This document shows positions 10,004-19,909 of a stretch of 64,000 bases of DNA, in pieces (positions within the stretch are counted from its first letter, which is position 1; each line of letters begins with the position of its first letter). A model generated the notes under the pieces. That model made no database searches and was not told the DNA's origin. It saw nothing but the letters and a program-made list of their open reading frames with translations. A program made the position numbers and the translations under genes. Origin of the DNA: Forficula auricularia (lineage: Eukaryota > Arthropoda > Insecta > Dermaptera > Forficulidae); the NCBI GenBank assembly GCA_024734495.1, contig JALMQS010000030.1:12812378-12876377 (forward strand), written 5' to 3'.

Positions 10004-10308
10004 TCCCCGTGGCCCAATTGGCTAGCGCACTGGCAGTTCAGATGCTAGAGCTAAGTCACTGTATTTAACATAGTCTGCCCATACGGCAACTCCAAAAGTA
10101 AGAGTTCATGGAAACTTGATTTCGGCATGGACTCTCGACCAATAAGAAAAATGAGGATTAAATTCTTATTGGTTGAGAGCCCAAGCCGGTATCAAGTTTT
10201 CATGAGCTCTTTTTTGAGTCTCCGTATGGCCTGACTATGTTAAATACAGTGACTATAGCTAGAACTATCGGTTCGACTCCAATCGGGGAGCTCGGGGCTG
10301 TCATTTCA
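10004..10308 (+). mobile_element. tRNA-derived SINE, split by a MITE
   Basis: The left piece (CCCCGTGGCCCAATTGGCTA, then GCGCACTGG) resembles a tRNA 5' half with an A box. The right piece has a B box, GGTTCGACTCC at 10,270-10,280, and a GGGGAGCTCGGGGC tail. A second copy of the right piece is at 11,705-11,757. The two halves are separated by a palindromic insertion at 10,054-10,255, so the promoter boxes are about 250 bases apart and the SINE cannot be functional. Reading it as a SINE rather than a tRNA gene rests on the second copy and the T-rich tail. Confidence 0.65.
10054..10255. mobile_element. MULE-like MITE inserted in a SINE
   Basis: Perfect 22-bp inverted ends (AGTCACTGTATTTAACATAG...) and inverted inner sequence (TTCTTATTGGT). 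The flanks GCTAGAGCTA on the left and GCTAGAACTA on the right match at nine of ten bases, a possible target duplication. A 9-10 bp duplication would fit the Mutator superfamily; the assignment is inference. Confidence 0.65.
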
Positions 10309-10319
10309 TTTTTTTTCAC

Positions 10320-11704
10320 TTTGACCATATCCAGGAGCCACGTACACAGAAATTGTTACGTGGGGGACCCATTAAAAAAAATATCAGAATTTTTTAAAAA
10401 TAAATGCAGGCATTTATTAATATATAAATGTTTATATTTTATAAAATTTAAAAATATATTTAAATTTTCGTGGATATATTTGGTGTCAAATCAGAGGATT
10501 TCCGAGATGGGTACGTCTCTCAAATACGATATGGCAAAGTAATGTAATTGTACAGGAAAAAATAAGTATTTTGCTTTTTTTAATCGTGTCCTTAATGTCT
10601 ATAAAAAAGCTTAAGTATAGACCATCGAAAAAATGATATATTAAGAGATTTTAATTAATTTGTCAAAAGTTCGTGGGCTCCAGTGTTCAATGTTTGTGTG
10701 CACTCTTCCTCAAAAACCAATTAGAATATCAAAATGATATTTCAAATTTAGATGTTCAATATTGAGATCAAGAGCTAATGAGATAAGCATGCCTATTTGA
10801 CATTTATTCATGACATTTTTTGAAAATAATTAATATCTCTTTAAATATCATTTTATAATATTGATCGTAAAAGCTTTTATGAATAAACTATGATTTTAAT
10901 AATTTTTTTTTATTCAATTACTTTTAATCGTTTTCCAAATATTTTTGAGCAAAAAACCAATTTTTTCTATAAAATTAAAAATGCGTATATCTATTTGTTG
11001 TATAAATAATAGAACTAAAATTAAATAAATATACTAGAAGGGGTAAGGGTATGGAAAGTCATGTGGTGTGTTTAATCACGCCAGATTTTTTATTTTAAAA
11101 TATTAGGATGTGTGCATACATATTTAAATTTAAATTTAAAATTAAAATTAATCTATTTCTTAACTAAATACAATGAATATGTATTTTTTGTTTTGAAATA
11201 TAAAAAGGTATTAATAACATCAACAATTATTGGCGTGGCGTCATAATAAAATTAAAAATACATTAATATGTAGGTTTCACAAAAAACTACCTAGTAATCT
11301 ATTTTAATTTTATTAAATATGTTCCACCTCGAACCTACCCCATTCTCCCTGAACAAAAGTGACGTCATGGGTCGGTTTAGACACTTTTCTTCCATTTATG
11401 AACGTTCATAAGCAATTTCAAATAACAAAAAATAATTCAAATGCGTTTTGTCGCCGAGAAACAAAATAACATTTTTAATCCATTTTTTGCTCAGTGAAAA
11501 TTTGCTGTATTCATTTCCAAATAAAAATACAATATCTGAACTTGAGTCTGACGTCACTAGTTTGGGTTATAATTATTCAATATTAAAAAAAAACGTATTC
11601 AATGTTTTTAATTAAATTTTAATTTTAATTCACACACCTCTATTCACTGATGTGTAGAATTAACTTATTTTATTATTGAATAAAATGAATTTACTGCTAG
11701 ATGT
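10320..11704. other. AT-rich stretch, no gene recognised
   Basis: The sequence is dominated by A/T and has only short motif-free open frames. Two TGACGTCA/TGACGTCAC phrases (near 11,360 and 11,550) match a CRE-like consensus but have no visible gene context. Confidence 0.45.
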
Positions 11705-11757
11705 ACAATTAATGGCTTGACTCCGATTAGAGAGCTCGAGGCTGAAATTCTAATTTT
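11705..11757 (+). mobile_element. SINE right-half fragment
   Basis: GGCTTGACTCCGATTAGAGA, then GCTCGAGGCTG and a T-rich tail, matches the right half of the SINE at 10,256-10,308, with a decayed B box. Confidence 0.6.
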
Positions 11758-11865
11758 TTTTCATTATTAATTCTCTAGACAGTAAAATTAACAATTGGAT
11801 GTTGATGAAGGCAGTCCACGGTGGTTGTAAAAAATAAAACTATAGTGGTTCTATTATTTTACATT

Positions 11866-11920
11866 TATTTGTTAAACCGACGTTTCGGAGATTTATTCTC
11901 CTTCTTCAGGTAACAAAAGT
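11866..11920 (-). ncRNA. Hammerhead-like motif, family A left arm
   Basis: On the minus strand: CTGAAGA at 11,903-11,909, one extra A, a GGAG...CTCC hairpin, GAAA at 11,883-11,886, then ACGTC and GG. It is the inverse counterpart of the motif at 12,115-12,167. Confidence 0.4.
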
Positions 11921-12114
11921 CAATGAAAGTAGTTCAAATCATAATTACTTTCTCCTTTGACAATGCCAAAAAACATTATAAAATTTTTCATCTCGAATAG
12001 AAATAAAGTAAAAAGCAATTTATTTCTATTCGAGATGAAAAATTTTATAATGTTTTTTTGGCATTGTCAAAGGAGACAGGAAGTAATTATGATTTGAACT
12101 ACTTTCATTGACTT

Positions 12115-12167
12115 TTTGTTACCCTGAAGAAGGAGAGAATAAATCTCCGAAACGTCGGTTTAACAAA
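12115..12167 (+). ncRNA. Hammerhead-like motif, family A right arm
   Basis: TTTGTTA (12,115-12,121) plus CC pairs with GG plus TAACAAA (12,161-12,167), with a two-base TT bulge, as stem I. CTGAAGA is at 12,124-12,130, followed by an extra A. GGAGA/TCTCC form stem II around a seven-base loop. GAAA is at 12,149-12,152, then ACGT and C (GUC triplet). Compared with copy 1 the stem II bases differ but still pair (GGAGG/CCTCC there), which is a compensatory change. Confidence 0.45.
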
Positions 12168-12388
12168 TAAATGTAAAATAATAGAACCACTATAGTTTTA
12201 TTTTTACAACCACCGTGGACTGCCTTCATCAACATCCAATTGCATATTTATACCAGTCCGTCTCCTAAAGAAAAAACTCTATCAAGTAAAATTAACTTTT
12301 TTGTATTAATAAAGAAAGAAATAGGAGTTATATGACAGTAATAGGTAGATAAAACCTGTCAGTCAGAGTTCAATCTAATTTTACTTAG

Positions 12389-12462
12389 AGAAAGTGGTGT
12401 AGGCTTTAGGTGAAACATGATATTAATTAATAAAGTAAAGGGTGTGTAGTTCCACAGTGAAT
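12389..12462 (+). repeat. Dispersed repeat shared with 52.0 kb
   Basis: GAAAGTGGTGTAGGCTTTAG, then GTGAAACATGAT and GGGTGTGTAGTTCCACAGTG, matches 52,010-52,083 in reverse complement with few changes. The class is unknown. Confidence 0.65.
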
Positions 12463-12464
12463 GA

Positions 12465-12590
12465 AAAAACTCAAAAGAGGTTTATACAAACTCAATATAT
12501 TGAGTTAAAACAGTTTTAACCTGTAAACTCCTGATGATGGAATCCGAAATATATTGAGTTTGTATAAACCTCTTTGAGTTTTATTTCGTT
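12465..12590. repeat. Short fold-back with hammerhead-like core
   Basis: AGGTTTATACAAACTCAATA on the left is inverted at TATTGAGTTTGTATAAACCT on the right, giving arms of about 35 bp. The right part contains CTGATGA and GAAA. Confidence 0.7.
12525..12561 (+). ncRNA. Hammerhead-like motif with AUAUAU stem III
   Basis: AAACTC (12,525-12,530) pairs perfectly with GAGTTT (12,556-12,561) as stem I. CTGATGA is at 12,531-12,537, then an extra T, a two-pair GG/CC stem II and GAAA at 12,546-12,549. Stem III is the self-complementary ATATAT, followed by T, so the cleavage triplet would be AUU. Stem II is too short to be convincing alone. Confidence 0.35.
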
Positions 12591-12619
12591 CAATCTAACA
12601 TTATAAAAAAAGAGGAGAA

Positions 12620-13100
12620 ATGTCAGGAGTTGGGTCAAATTCGAAGGAACCTCTGGACGCGGGTATTGAACTTTCAAAGGTTGCAGAATCCGGTCCCCAG
12701 ATAATGAGGGATGTGAGACTTTTTTTAGTGAAGTGAAAGAATTTGCATCGGAGGAAAGTAATCATATTAAACCAGTCTTAGGACTGACTGATGAAAATGA
12801 TGAGCTAGCTATTATCAGTACAATTGGTTCGTCACCTTTTATTCATTTCTTTTTTTCATTAAAAATAATTATAAAAGGTAGAATAAAATGACTGGATTGT
12901 TGAATGTAATGAATATAACTATTGGCAGTACAAATGCTGCAACTATCGAAGTCTCTGGATTCCAATATGTACTCACAATAACTCAAGAAGGGGAAGGAGA
13001 AAGTTCCATCTGGAACCGAAACGTTGGTATTTCCAAAACGAAGAACTTATTAAATTTTGGTAGCTTCAGAACTGTCGGTTCAAAAATTCAGAAAATCTGA
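12620..13100 (+). pseudogene. Possible decayed coding sequence, family unknown
   Basis: An ATG at 12,620 opens a 38-codon frame (MSGVGSNSKEPLDAG...) with balanced composition, stopping at 12,736. A shifted frame continues with an acidic stretch (VKEFASEESNHIKPVLGL...) to about 12,880. A third frame starts at 12,888 and runs to 13,100. Composition differs from the AT-rich surroundings, hence the call. No motif or family was recognised. It could equally be chance, or an exon remnant with introns I cannot place. Confidence 0.25.
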
Positions 13101-13282
13101 TAATTTCAAATTATCAAATGGGGAGCTATCGAACTATTATTGTAGCCAATACGCGAGAATTCTGCATACGTAGTACCGTATTTCCTTGATTATAAGATGC
13201 ACTTTTTTCAAATTTTAGGGCCTGAAAACAAGATACGACTTAATTTTTTTGAAAATAGGTGTACTTAAAGAGTAGGTATTAT

Positions 13283-13452
13283 CAGTGGCGCAACCACGGG
13301 GTTGGGTGGGGGGCTAAGTGGGCTGGAGACCCCCAGGACAAGGAAAAAAAATGAAGAAATTTGAGCCTCCCAAATATATATATATATATATATCTGTGCG
13401 TGTGTGGGTGTGTATACCCCCCCCCCCGGACAAAATTCTGGTAGCGCCACTG
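13283..13452. mobile_element. hAT-superfamily MITE with perfect 8-bp TSD
   Basis: Terminal repeats CAGTGGCGCAACCA and, inverted at the right end, CAGTGGCGCTACCA. The same octamer GGTATTAT flanks both sides (13,275-13,282 and 13,453-13,460). The 170-bp body is non-coding, with a (TA)n run and a poly-C run. Terminal CAGTGGCG and an 8-bp duplication are typical of hAT elements. Confidence 0.9.
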
Positions 13453-13460
13453 GGTATTAT

Positions 13461-14882
13461 ATAGTATGTTCTTAGAAAATTTTATTTAATGATATTCAAG
13501 GAGAAGAGCTGATTACCCGTGCTGCAAAAATATTTAAAAAGCCTATATCTTAACAATAGTAGTCCTAGGGTAATTAAACTTTAGCTAAGTATCGGCTAGA
13601 AGAAATACAACAAGGTTTCGCTTTATAATGGTCTACCGGAAGTACACTTTTACATCCCTTATTTTTTTTCTTTTTAAGATTTCGTTTAAAAATTAAAACG
13701 GAATCTTTCTTGTGTCGCTACAATATCAGCCATGTCTATTGTAGATTATAGCCTGTAAGCTAAGTAAAATACAAAGTTAAAATTTACAAGTAATATGTAT
13801 TTATTTTTCCCGAAATCAAAATAGTATTAAAATTTTAATTGAATGATTATTTTGGGCAGTATCGAATTTTCTGTGTAGTAAAAAATATATATATATTTTT
13901 TATCATGGGTTTTGAGGTATCGTTGTAAAAATTAAAAAAGTACAATTAGAATTAGATTTAAATTTTTTAGAATTTATTTTGATTTAAAATGTCGATCTGA
14001 GAGTCTCAATGTGGTAATTTTTAGGTGATTTTTCAACTGACGACGTTTAGTGGCTTTACTTACAATTATGAAAAAATTCCACAAATTCTCTAATTCTCTC
14101 CTTATCAACGACAAATAAGAACGAATTTGATATCTCAAGTATTTTGATATGTAACTCTGACTCGCACTAGCCGTGTAATTTGAGTTTCCTGCGTATAATA
14201 AAGGGGGAAATGAGCGGATCATTACGAAATAGAGAAGCTTTTGTAAGTGAAAGTCATATGGTCCACACAACATAATATGTATTTCTTTTAAAATAATTCA
14301 TTGCTCATTGTGGGACTGGATTATTTGAACAAAATAAATTTAAGAGTCTAATATATATTTTCAATTCGAATTATTATTTATAATAAAATAAAATAGGTAT
14401 TTATTTATTTTTTATTATTATTGGTAATCCAAATAGACCAAGTGGTGGTCTCATCTCTGTTTATTTTGTTCTTCAACTGATAAATGTTTTTTTTTTATTA
14501 TCGAATGTTTGCTGATCTAAAAGAAAATAGTGAACTTTTTTATAACTCAAATATTGAAGTGAATAAATGGTGAGTCGTAAAATGTTCTCTTTTTTGAATA
14601 TATTGTTTTCGTTATTCGCTATTTTTATTTTATTTTTATTTTTTCTATCTACCTATAGGTATCTACCTAAATATCTTTTTCACTTTATCTCCTCAAATTT
14701 TCTAAAAAGCGAACTAGTACTTACGAGTGGGACTCGCAAAAGAAAAATTTCCTATAATTCATTAATTAAACAATTAAATATTCCAGCTCCTCCCAATCGA
14801 TCGCAGACCCCAAAGATCGAAAATAATTTTCTCTTCAACTCGGGGCGCGACCACAACGAGGCCGTGTAAAGACAATTAATAA
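13461..14882. other. AT-rich stretch, no gene recognised
   Basis: Frames at 13,974-14,273 (minus) and 14,567-14,869 (plus) lack domains; the second begins with a hydrophobic run produced by poly-T. No supported gene. Confidence 0.45.
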
Positions 14883-15145
14883 CAAATTTAAATTTAGGGA
14901 ACGAAGAAAAGATTATTTTTATTACAGACAAAAGGATCAGCCGGGGCTCGAAACCCGGGATCTTTGACATGTGTACTGCAATGCTTTGTCATAAGAGCTT
15001 TAGCTCCCATATCCACTAAGCTACTGATCCCTGAACCCAAACTATTACCTTTTGTCTATATGAATTATGGAGCCCCGACTGATCCTTTTGTCTGTAATAA
15101 AAATAATCTTTTTCTTCGATTCCCTAAATTTAAATTTCTATAATG
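14883..15145. repeat. Fold-back enclosing a SINE
   Basis: AAATTTAAATTTAGGGAACG, then a GATTATTTTTATTACAGACA block and AAAAGGATCAG, occurs at the left. The same series is inverted at about 15,060-15,145. A tRNA-like segment lies between the arms. Confidence 0.7.
14930..15035 (-). mobile_element. tRNA-derived SINE head
   Basis: On the minus strand, GGGATCAGTAGCTTAGTGGA matches an A-box region and GGGTTTCGAGCCCCGG a B box, about 60 bp apart. The T-arm-like hairpin is intact. A partial copy of the same A-box half is at 33,985-34,070, which argues for a SINE family rather than a tRNA gene. Confidence 0.55.
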
Positions 15146-15192
15146 TTTGAAATTGTTTATTCATTGAAATAAACAAAATTCTTAATAAAAGT

Positions 15193-15321
15193 GTTTAATA
15201 ATAATTCAAAACGTTTCAGGAAAAATTGTCCTGAAATGTTTACTTGCTTTAGAAAATATTTTTCAAATCTTCATTTAATAAATGGAGAATTTCTTCGAAA
15301 CGTTTTGAATTCTTATTAAAC
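15193..15321. repeat. Inverted repeat
   Basis: GTTTAATAATAATTCAAAAC, then GTTTC, is inverted at GAAACGTTTTGAATTC, then TTATTAAAC: arms of about 25 bp. The downstream phrase (TGTTTTTATAAAGAA) recurs near 3,445. Confidence 0.6.
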
Positions 15322-15380
15322 ATTTTTCGACTGTTTTTATAAAGAATCATATTTATTCTAGATCTTACGAATAAAGCCCG

Positions 15381-15604
15381 AAGTTGGATAAACCTCGCTT
15401 TATCCGAATAAAACCTGATGGCATTATCCAGCAGCTGCTTTGGATAATGCTCAAAATAAATAGATATTTTCATCATCTTCGGAGTTTATCGTGATAAATT
15501 TCCTATTTTCCAAGCTGCTTTGGATAATGCTGTTCATAGATCTAAATTAGCAATAGCATTTTCCAAAGCAGCTTGGATAATCTCAGGTTTATCCAACTTT
15601 CGAC
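15381..15604. repeat. Inverted repeat built on GGATAATGC/GCATTATCC
   Basis: CGAAGTTGGATAAACCTCG at the left is inverted at AGGTTTATCCAACTTTCG at the right. Inside, CTGCTTTGGATAATGCT occurs twice and its inverse once. It is non-coding. Confidence 0.6.
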
Positions 15605-16035
15605 GACTTTCTATTGAGCGAGGGTTTTTTTTTTACCAAGGAGTATATATTATATAATTCGCTGATATTTTGTCTCTTGTTGGGGACTCAGTGCTATAAA
15701 ATTAAACTATTAGTAGGTGTAGTCTAGTACAAGAAGTTTTTGCTTTGAATCCTGTTGGGAGCAATTTAATTTTCTTTTAAAATGAAATATTTACAAAAAA
15801 TACACCAACAAAAGCCAAAAGATCAGAGTGTTAATTGCATCCCTTCCTAAGAAATACCCTCGCCAGAGAGGCGTCGAGAGGGAGATCCTCTGTCTGTAGC
15901 CCTGGGGCCTAGCCTAGCCAAGAAAAATTTAATCCAATAGAATTTATTGTATTCATAAGAAAAATGAATATATCTTACAAAATACTTGAGATATCAGCAT
16001 AGAAAACGTCATTAAAAATTAAAACATATAAGAAA
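15605..16035. other. AT-rich stretch with a small GC patch
   Basis: A GC-richer patch at 15,850-15,920 (GCGTCGAGAGGGAGATCC) was not recognised. No gene is visible. Confidence 0.4.
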
Positions 16036-18093
16036 ATAAACTGACGTGTTCTGATGTGGCCATCCACTTGTCTTTACCATACAACCTGGCCCCTCACTTA
16101 TATTTAATATTTAATAAAATTGTTTATAATCATGTAGTGGAGGGGGTTAGTTTTTGCATTTTTATACTTCTGGTGTCCCACTGATTATGTATACAAAATT
16201 TGGTTGAGTTTGGTAAATGGCCAAGATTTTCATTTTTACTTTATCCAATGCGAAGCATGGGGAAAGTATTGTAATCGGTCTCGCCGCAAGCGCGACTTCA
16301 AAGGGTCCTCAGGTAAAGACTACGGAACCCATGGACTCAATTAAAGTCACAAATTGTAGTATTCAATTAGGTTGAATTTTAGCACGTGACGGTTTTGCCA
16401 AAAATTACATGGGGTCTCGTCGAGAGGCCAAAAAATGCGATTTTTTTCATTTAGTGCGTGCGGGTGTATGTATGTATGTATGTATGTATGATGATATATG
16501 TTATCGTTTTTTTGGCCCACGATTTTTTCCACACCGTTGCACCGATTGAAATGAAATTGAAAACCTACCATTAGTACAAATGAAGCGCTGATTAGTTTTT
16601 GGTACATATCGGCCCACAAACATTAGTGCTTTATTTCAGTACTTTTTTAGTTTTTTCTAAATATCTTGAAAATGACTTAACCAATTTTGATGAAATTTAA
16701 AATCCTAATTAAGTACCGTGGGGACAACAAAAAAGGTTAAATAAAGTTTTTAATAAAATTATATTTTAAAGTACTTTACTCTAGAAAGATATTCTTTTTA
16801 ATTTTTAAATTCTTCAAAATTTATTCATTTGATCGTTTTAATATAGCTCATTTAAACTTGCTTAAGTAAGAATGGATAGGCTTCTCTCTGTGAAATGCTA
16901 AAACATTTGGGAGGAAATTTTATAAGTAACCATAGCAACTGCGTTGTTTTCTTATCATTTACCTTTGCTGAAGACTTAGAGGAATCGAGTTAAAGTCAAA
17001 AATAGCGATTGATTCTCATCTAGTACTCGAGGAATAACCATTCTATATTGGATTTTTGACGTTTCGGTTTTTATTGGTAACCATTGCTGAAGACATAGAG
17101 AATCGACTTAAAATCAAACATAGCGATTGATTCTCAATTACTTGAGGAATAATAATTCTATATTAGGTTATTCCTCTAGTATTAGATAAGAATCGATCGT
17201 TCTTTTTGATTTTAAGTCAATTCCTCCATGTCTTCAGCGATGATTACCAATAATATTCGAAGGGTCAAAAATCTAATGTAGAATTATTATTCCTCAAGTA
17301 ATAGATGAGAATCGATCGCTATTTTTGATTTTAAGTCGATTCCTCCATATCTTCACCAATGGTTACCAATAATAACCGAAACGTCAAAAATCGAATGTAG
17401 AATGGTTATTCCTCGACTGTTAAATGAGAATCGATCATTATTTTTGAATTAAAGTCAACATGAACTGCAAATTCCAAGTGATATCTGATTAATAATAAAG
17501 GAATAAACATATTAATATTTCAAATGAGTTTGGATAAAGTTTAGCAACGATCCGTTGCAGTTTATTTGACCCTACAGCAGCAGCCCCCCCCCCATTTTGG
17601 GCGGTTAGTTTTTGCATTTTTATACTTCTGGGGTCCCACTGATTATGTATACAAAATTTGATTGAGTTTCCTCAAATGGCCTAGGTTTTTAATTTTTAAC
17701 CCCCCCCCCCTCCACCCCCCCTTAATTTTGGCTCGACATGCACCAAAATCTAATCTAATCTCAATGCACCAAAACTACGTGTGAAATTTGGTTTCGATAT
17801 TCATACTAGTTTTTGAGCTAGCTCGTCCACAAAAATTTGGTAACACACAGACTAACAACCAGACAGACTAACTAACAGACATTTTGACAAAACAATTATT
17901 ATCTCTAAAAATATAATTTTTTCGATGTTCACTTATTAGAGCTTTTTGCAGAGCGAAAAGCCATGGTTTCGCTCAATTTTTTTTTAATCAAAATAGTTTG
18001 AGGCGTTTTCGGAGTTATTTCGAAAAAAATAAGGAAAAACCCACTTTTTTCATGCACGATTACAATACTTGACCATACCCTGTATGGTAAAGT
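16036..18093 (+). repeat. F1 repeat, copy 3, split by F2
   Basis: The F1 left end and first unit run from 16,036 to about 16,237. The sequence resumes near 17,566-17,580 with CCCCCCCATTTTGGGCGGTT and continues to the hairpin end (CCCTGTATGGTAAAGT) at 18,093. The break falls within the ATTTTTGACCCC phrase that is continuous in copy 2, so F2 inserted into a pre-existing F1. Confidence 0.8.
16238..17562 (+). repeat. F2 repeat, copy 1 (nested in F1)
   Basis: Begins ACTTTATCCAATGCGAAGCA, with a hairpin, followed by AAAGTATTGTAATCGGTCTC. It ends with GGATAAAGTTTAGCAACGAT and a second hairpin (CAACG/CGTTG). A (GTAT)n microsatellite lies near 16,467-16,490. The second half contains about 118-bp units (TTGACGTTTCGGTTTTTATT ... 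CATTGCTGAAGACATAG) in direct and then inverted order. It is non-coding. Copy 2 is at 41,722-43,005. Confidence 0.8.
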
Positions 18094-19417
18094 TAAAATA
18101 TATTTAAACAATTATTGAAAAACACACTTTTATTTCAAAAGCACTAAAAAAATGAAAAATAATTTCTTCTTCAGTATTCAAAAATATACACATACACATG
18201 ACAAAAGTTGAAGCGTGGGGCTTTCAACTTCAAATTTAATTATAATAACTGCTCACGCTTTTATTTTTAACCATGTGGGATTAGAAAGAAGAATTTATTT
18301 TCTATTTTTGAGTGTATTTTGAAATCAAACCATGTTTTTTTTGTTTTTTTTTTTAATTTTTGGCCACAAAATACGTCTTTGTCCGCAAGTATGTATGGGG
18401 TGTATGTAAATCGAGAAAATCGATAGTTGTTGCACCAAGCGCTTAAGCGCTAGTAGGTATAGTCAATGAACAAAACAAATTGTTGTGTGACCAATTGTTG
18501 AGTCTAAATCAAAAAATACAAATATTATTTCATCCTCCTGCACTAATGGTCAATGGAATCGATCAGGATGCTGTGCTCCGGCCAAGACGGTTTTAGGTTG
18601 TCCTGACGGGGTGTCGGGGGTCGGAAAATATCAAGGAGGATATACCTACGAGATGGCGCAAATGACCATAATAGTCGACGCGCCGATAAACAAAATAATA
18701 ATAATTATTTCATCCATTTCTGAATATAAAAATGTAAAGAAGTATTATAGCCCTACAATATTTGGTTACGTTGAATTCCACACTAGCAAATTTTCTGACA
18801 TATTCTACCTATCATTTGTATCTATCCATGACATAGCCGAAGGTTATTTGTAAATAATAATATAATTTTATTTGATCAAAAAAAGTTTTTACAACATAGC
18901 TATATCAAAATAGTCGTCAACACTTGCAACTCGGCATCCATTTGAATTATGTTCATCTCTTGGCTCGTATCCTTCTTTATTAAGACCAGATTTTCCTCCT
19001 ATGTCCCATCACCCTACCCTTTCAAAGCCCTTGTTTGCTAAATGCTCTGACAGACAGCGTAGCGAGACTAATAAGGTCCTGTTTTACGTTTGTACAGAAC
19101 CCTAAAACGATTAACTTTTGCTTTGTTTTGCCATTTATGCCACTCATACCTATCATAAACTCGCTTTATATTTTTATTTTTATGGTTTTGAAAATTCCAT
19201 CTCTTAATATATTTCTATAATTATCATTCTTTTACTCTCTTTTTCACTCCTAGCTACTTTTTCTATTTGTCCAAGAAATATTTTGGGGAAGACTTGGAAC
19301 CTAAAAGTCATGAATTCGAATTCCGAAGGCTGAAGTTTTGCTTTAATTCATATTATATATATATATATATATAACGTTGTTTCGATTCCCCAAAGAATCA
19401 GACAAATTGGCTTTGTA
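18094..19417. other. AT-rich stretch, no gene recognised
   Basis: Holds a GC-richer patch at 18,540-18,680 (TGTGCTCCGGCCAAGACGG) overlapping a motif-free frame (18,611-18,853), and a (TA)n run at about 19,352-19,372. Neither supports a gene call. Confidence 0.4.
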
Positions 19418-19721
19418 GTAAGTTTCTTCTTAGGTAAATGAAAATCGAATTCTGAAATTGAATTTAGGTTTCAATAAGTTATGATACATTGTACATTAAT
19501 ATATTACAAATTATATACAAATTATATACAAATTAAATACAGATCAAATATTTGAACAATACCTGAAATTGAATTTAGAATCGATTTTTCAGGTCCTTTA
19601 TTATTTCTTATTAATAATTATAATTTTTGATTTATTAAGTTACGTCAGCTGAGATTGATGTCATGTCATTAGACTGGTTGGTTGGTTGGCTGGCTTGAGT
19701 TTGACGCGCAGCTTTCAAACT
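19418..19721 (-). repeat. 3' LTR of the Ty3/gypsy element
   Basis: 304 bp, nearly identical to 24,010-24,317 apart from scattered changes and small indels in the GGTTGGTTGG stretch. In element orientation it starts AGTTTGAAAGCTGCGCGTC and ends GAAGAAACTTAC. Confidence 0.9.
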
Positions 19722-19909
19722 CTAAATCTCTCCTCCGAGACATCAGCTGGCAGTAACTTTCTTTTGTGAAACAATGTTGTTTTCTTCCTTTTTTTAAATG
19801 CTACTTCATAGATGGAATTTGAAATTTTCGCAACAATTCGGAAAGGTCCTCTTCTGATCTTGTCTAGTTTATTTTTGTTTAATTTGCTGCCTGTTTCGAC
19901 ATATACCAT
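19715..19909 (-). pseudogene. Integrase C-terminal segment (Ty3/gypsy)
   Basis: The 64-residue frame contains KLDKIRRGPFRIVAKISN, the GPY/F-type module found after the integrase core in many Ty3/gypsy elements, followed by a basic stretch (KKRKKTTLFHKRK). It ends next to the polypurine tract. It belongs to the same broken pol as the segments upstream. Confidence 0.75.

Larger units (their letters stand above)
11775..12270. repeat. Fold-back family A, copy 2 (near-perfect palindrome)
   Basis: Arms of about 220 bp (11,792-12,015 and 12,018-12,242) are inverted copies with only a few differences and almost no spacer. The outer part reads CAATTGGATGTTGATGAAGG, then CAGTCCACGGTGG; beyond it the right flank (ACCAGTCCGTCTCC) matches the family terminus seen at 1,276 and 30,960. 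The element is non-coding. Low arm divergence suggests it is recent or corrected by gene conversion. Each arm holds an outward-facing hammerhead-like motif. Confidence 0.85.

Noticed and set aside
9766..10017. 83-codon minus-strand frame with several Cys and His residues
   Set aside because: No spacing typical of a zinc finger, and its start lies inside the SINE. No second support.
11340..11570. TGACGTCA-type phrases as cAMP-response elements
   Set aside because: Only two short matches in AT-rich DNA with no promoter or gene nearby.
14930..15035. tRNA gene on the minus strand
   Set aside because: A and B boxes are present, but the cloverleaf is not complete, and a partial copy at 34 kb points to a SINE.
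17330..17400. CCGAAACGTC in F2 as another hammerhead-like core
   Set aside because: The CTGAAGA phrase lies on the opposite strand from GAAACGTC, so the parts cannot form that fold.
16238..17540. F2 as a transposon with 11-bp TIRs (ACTTTATCCAA / TTGGATAAAGT)
   Set aside because: In both copies the conserved sequence continues about 22 bases beyond the right motif, so these are not the true ends.
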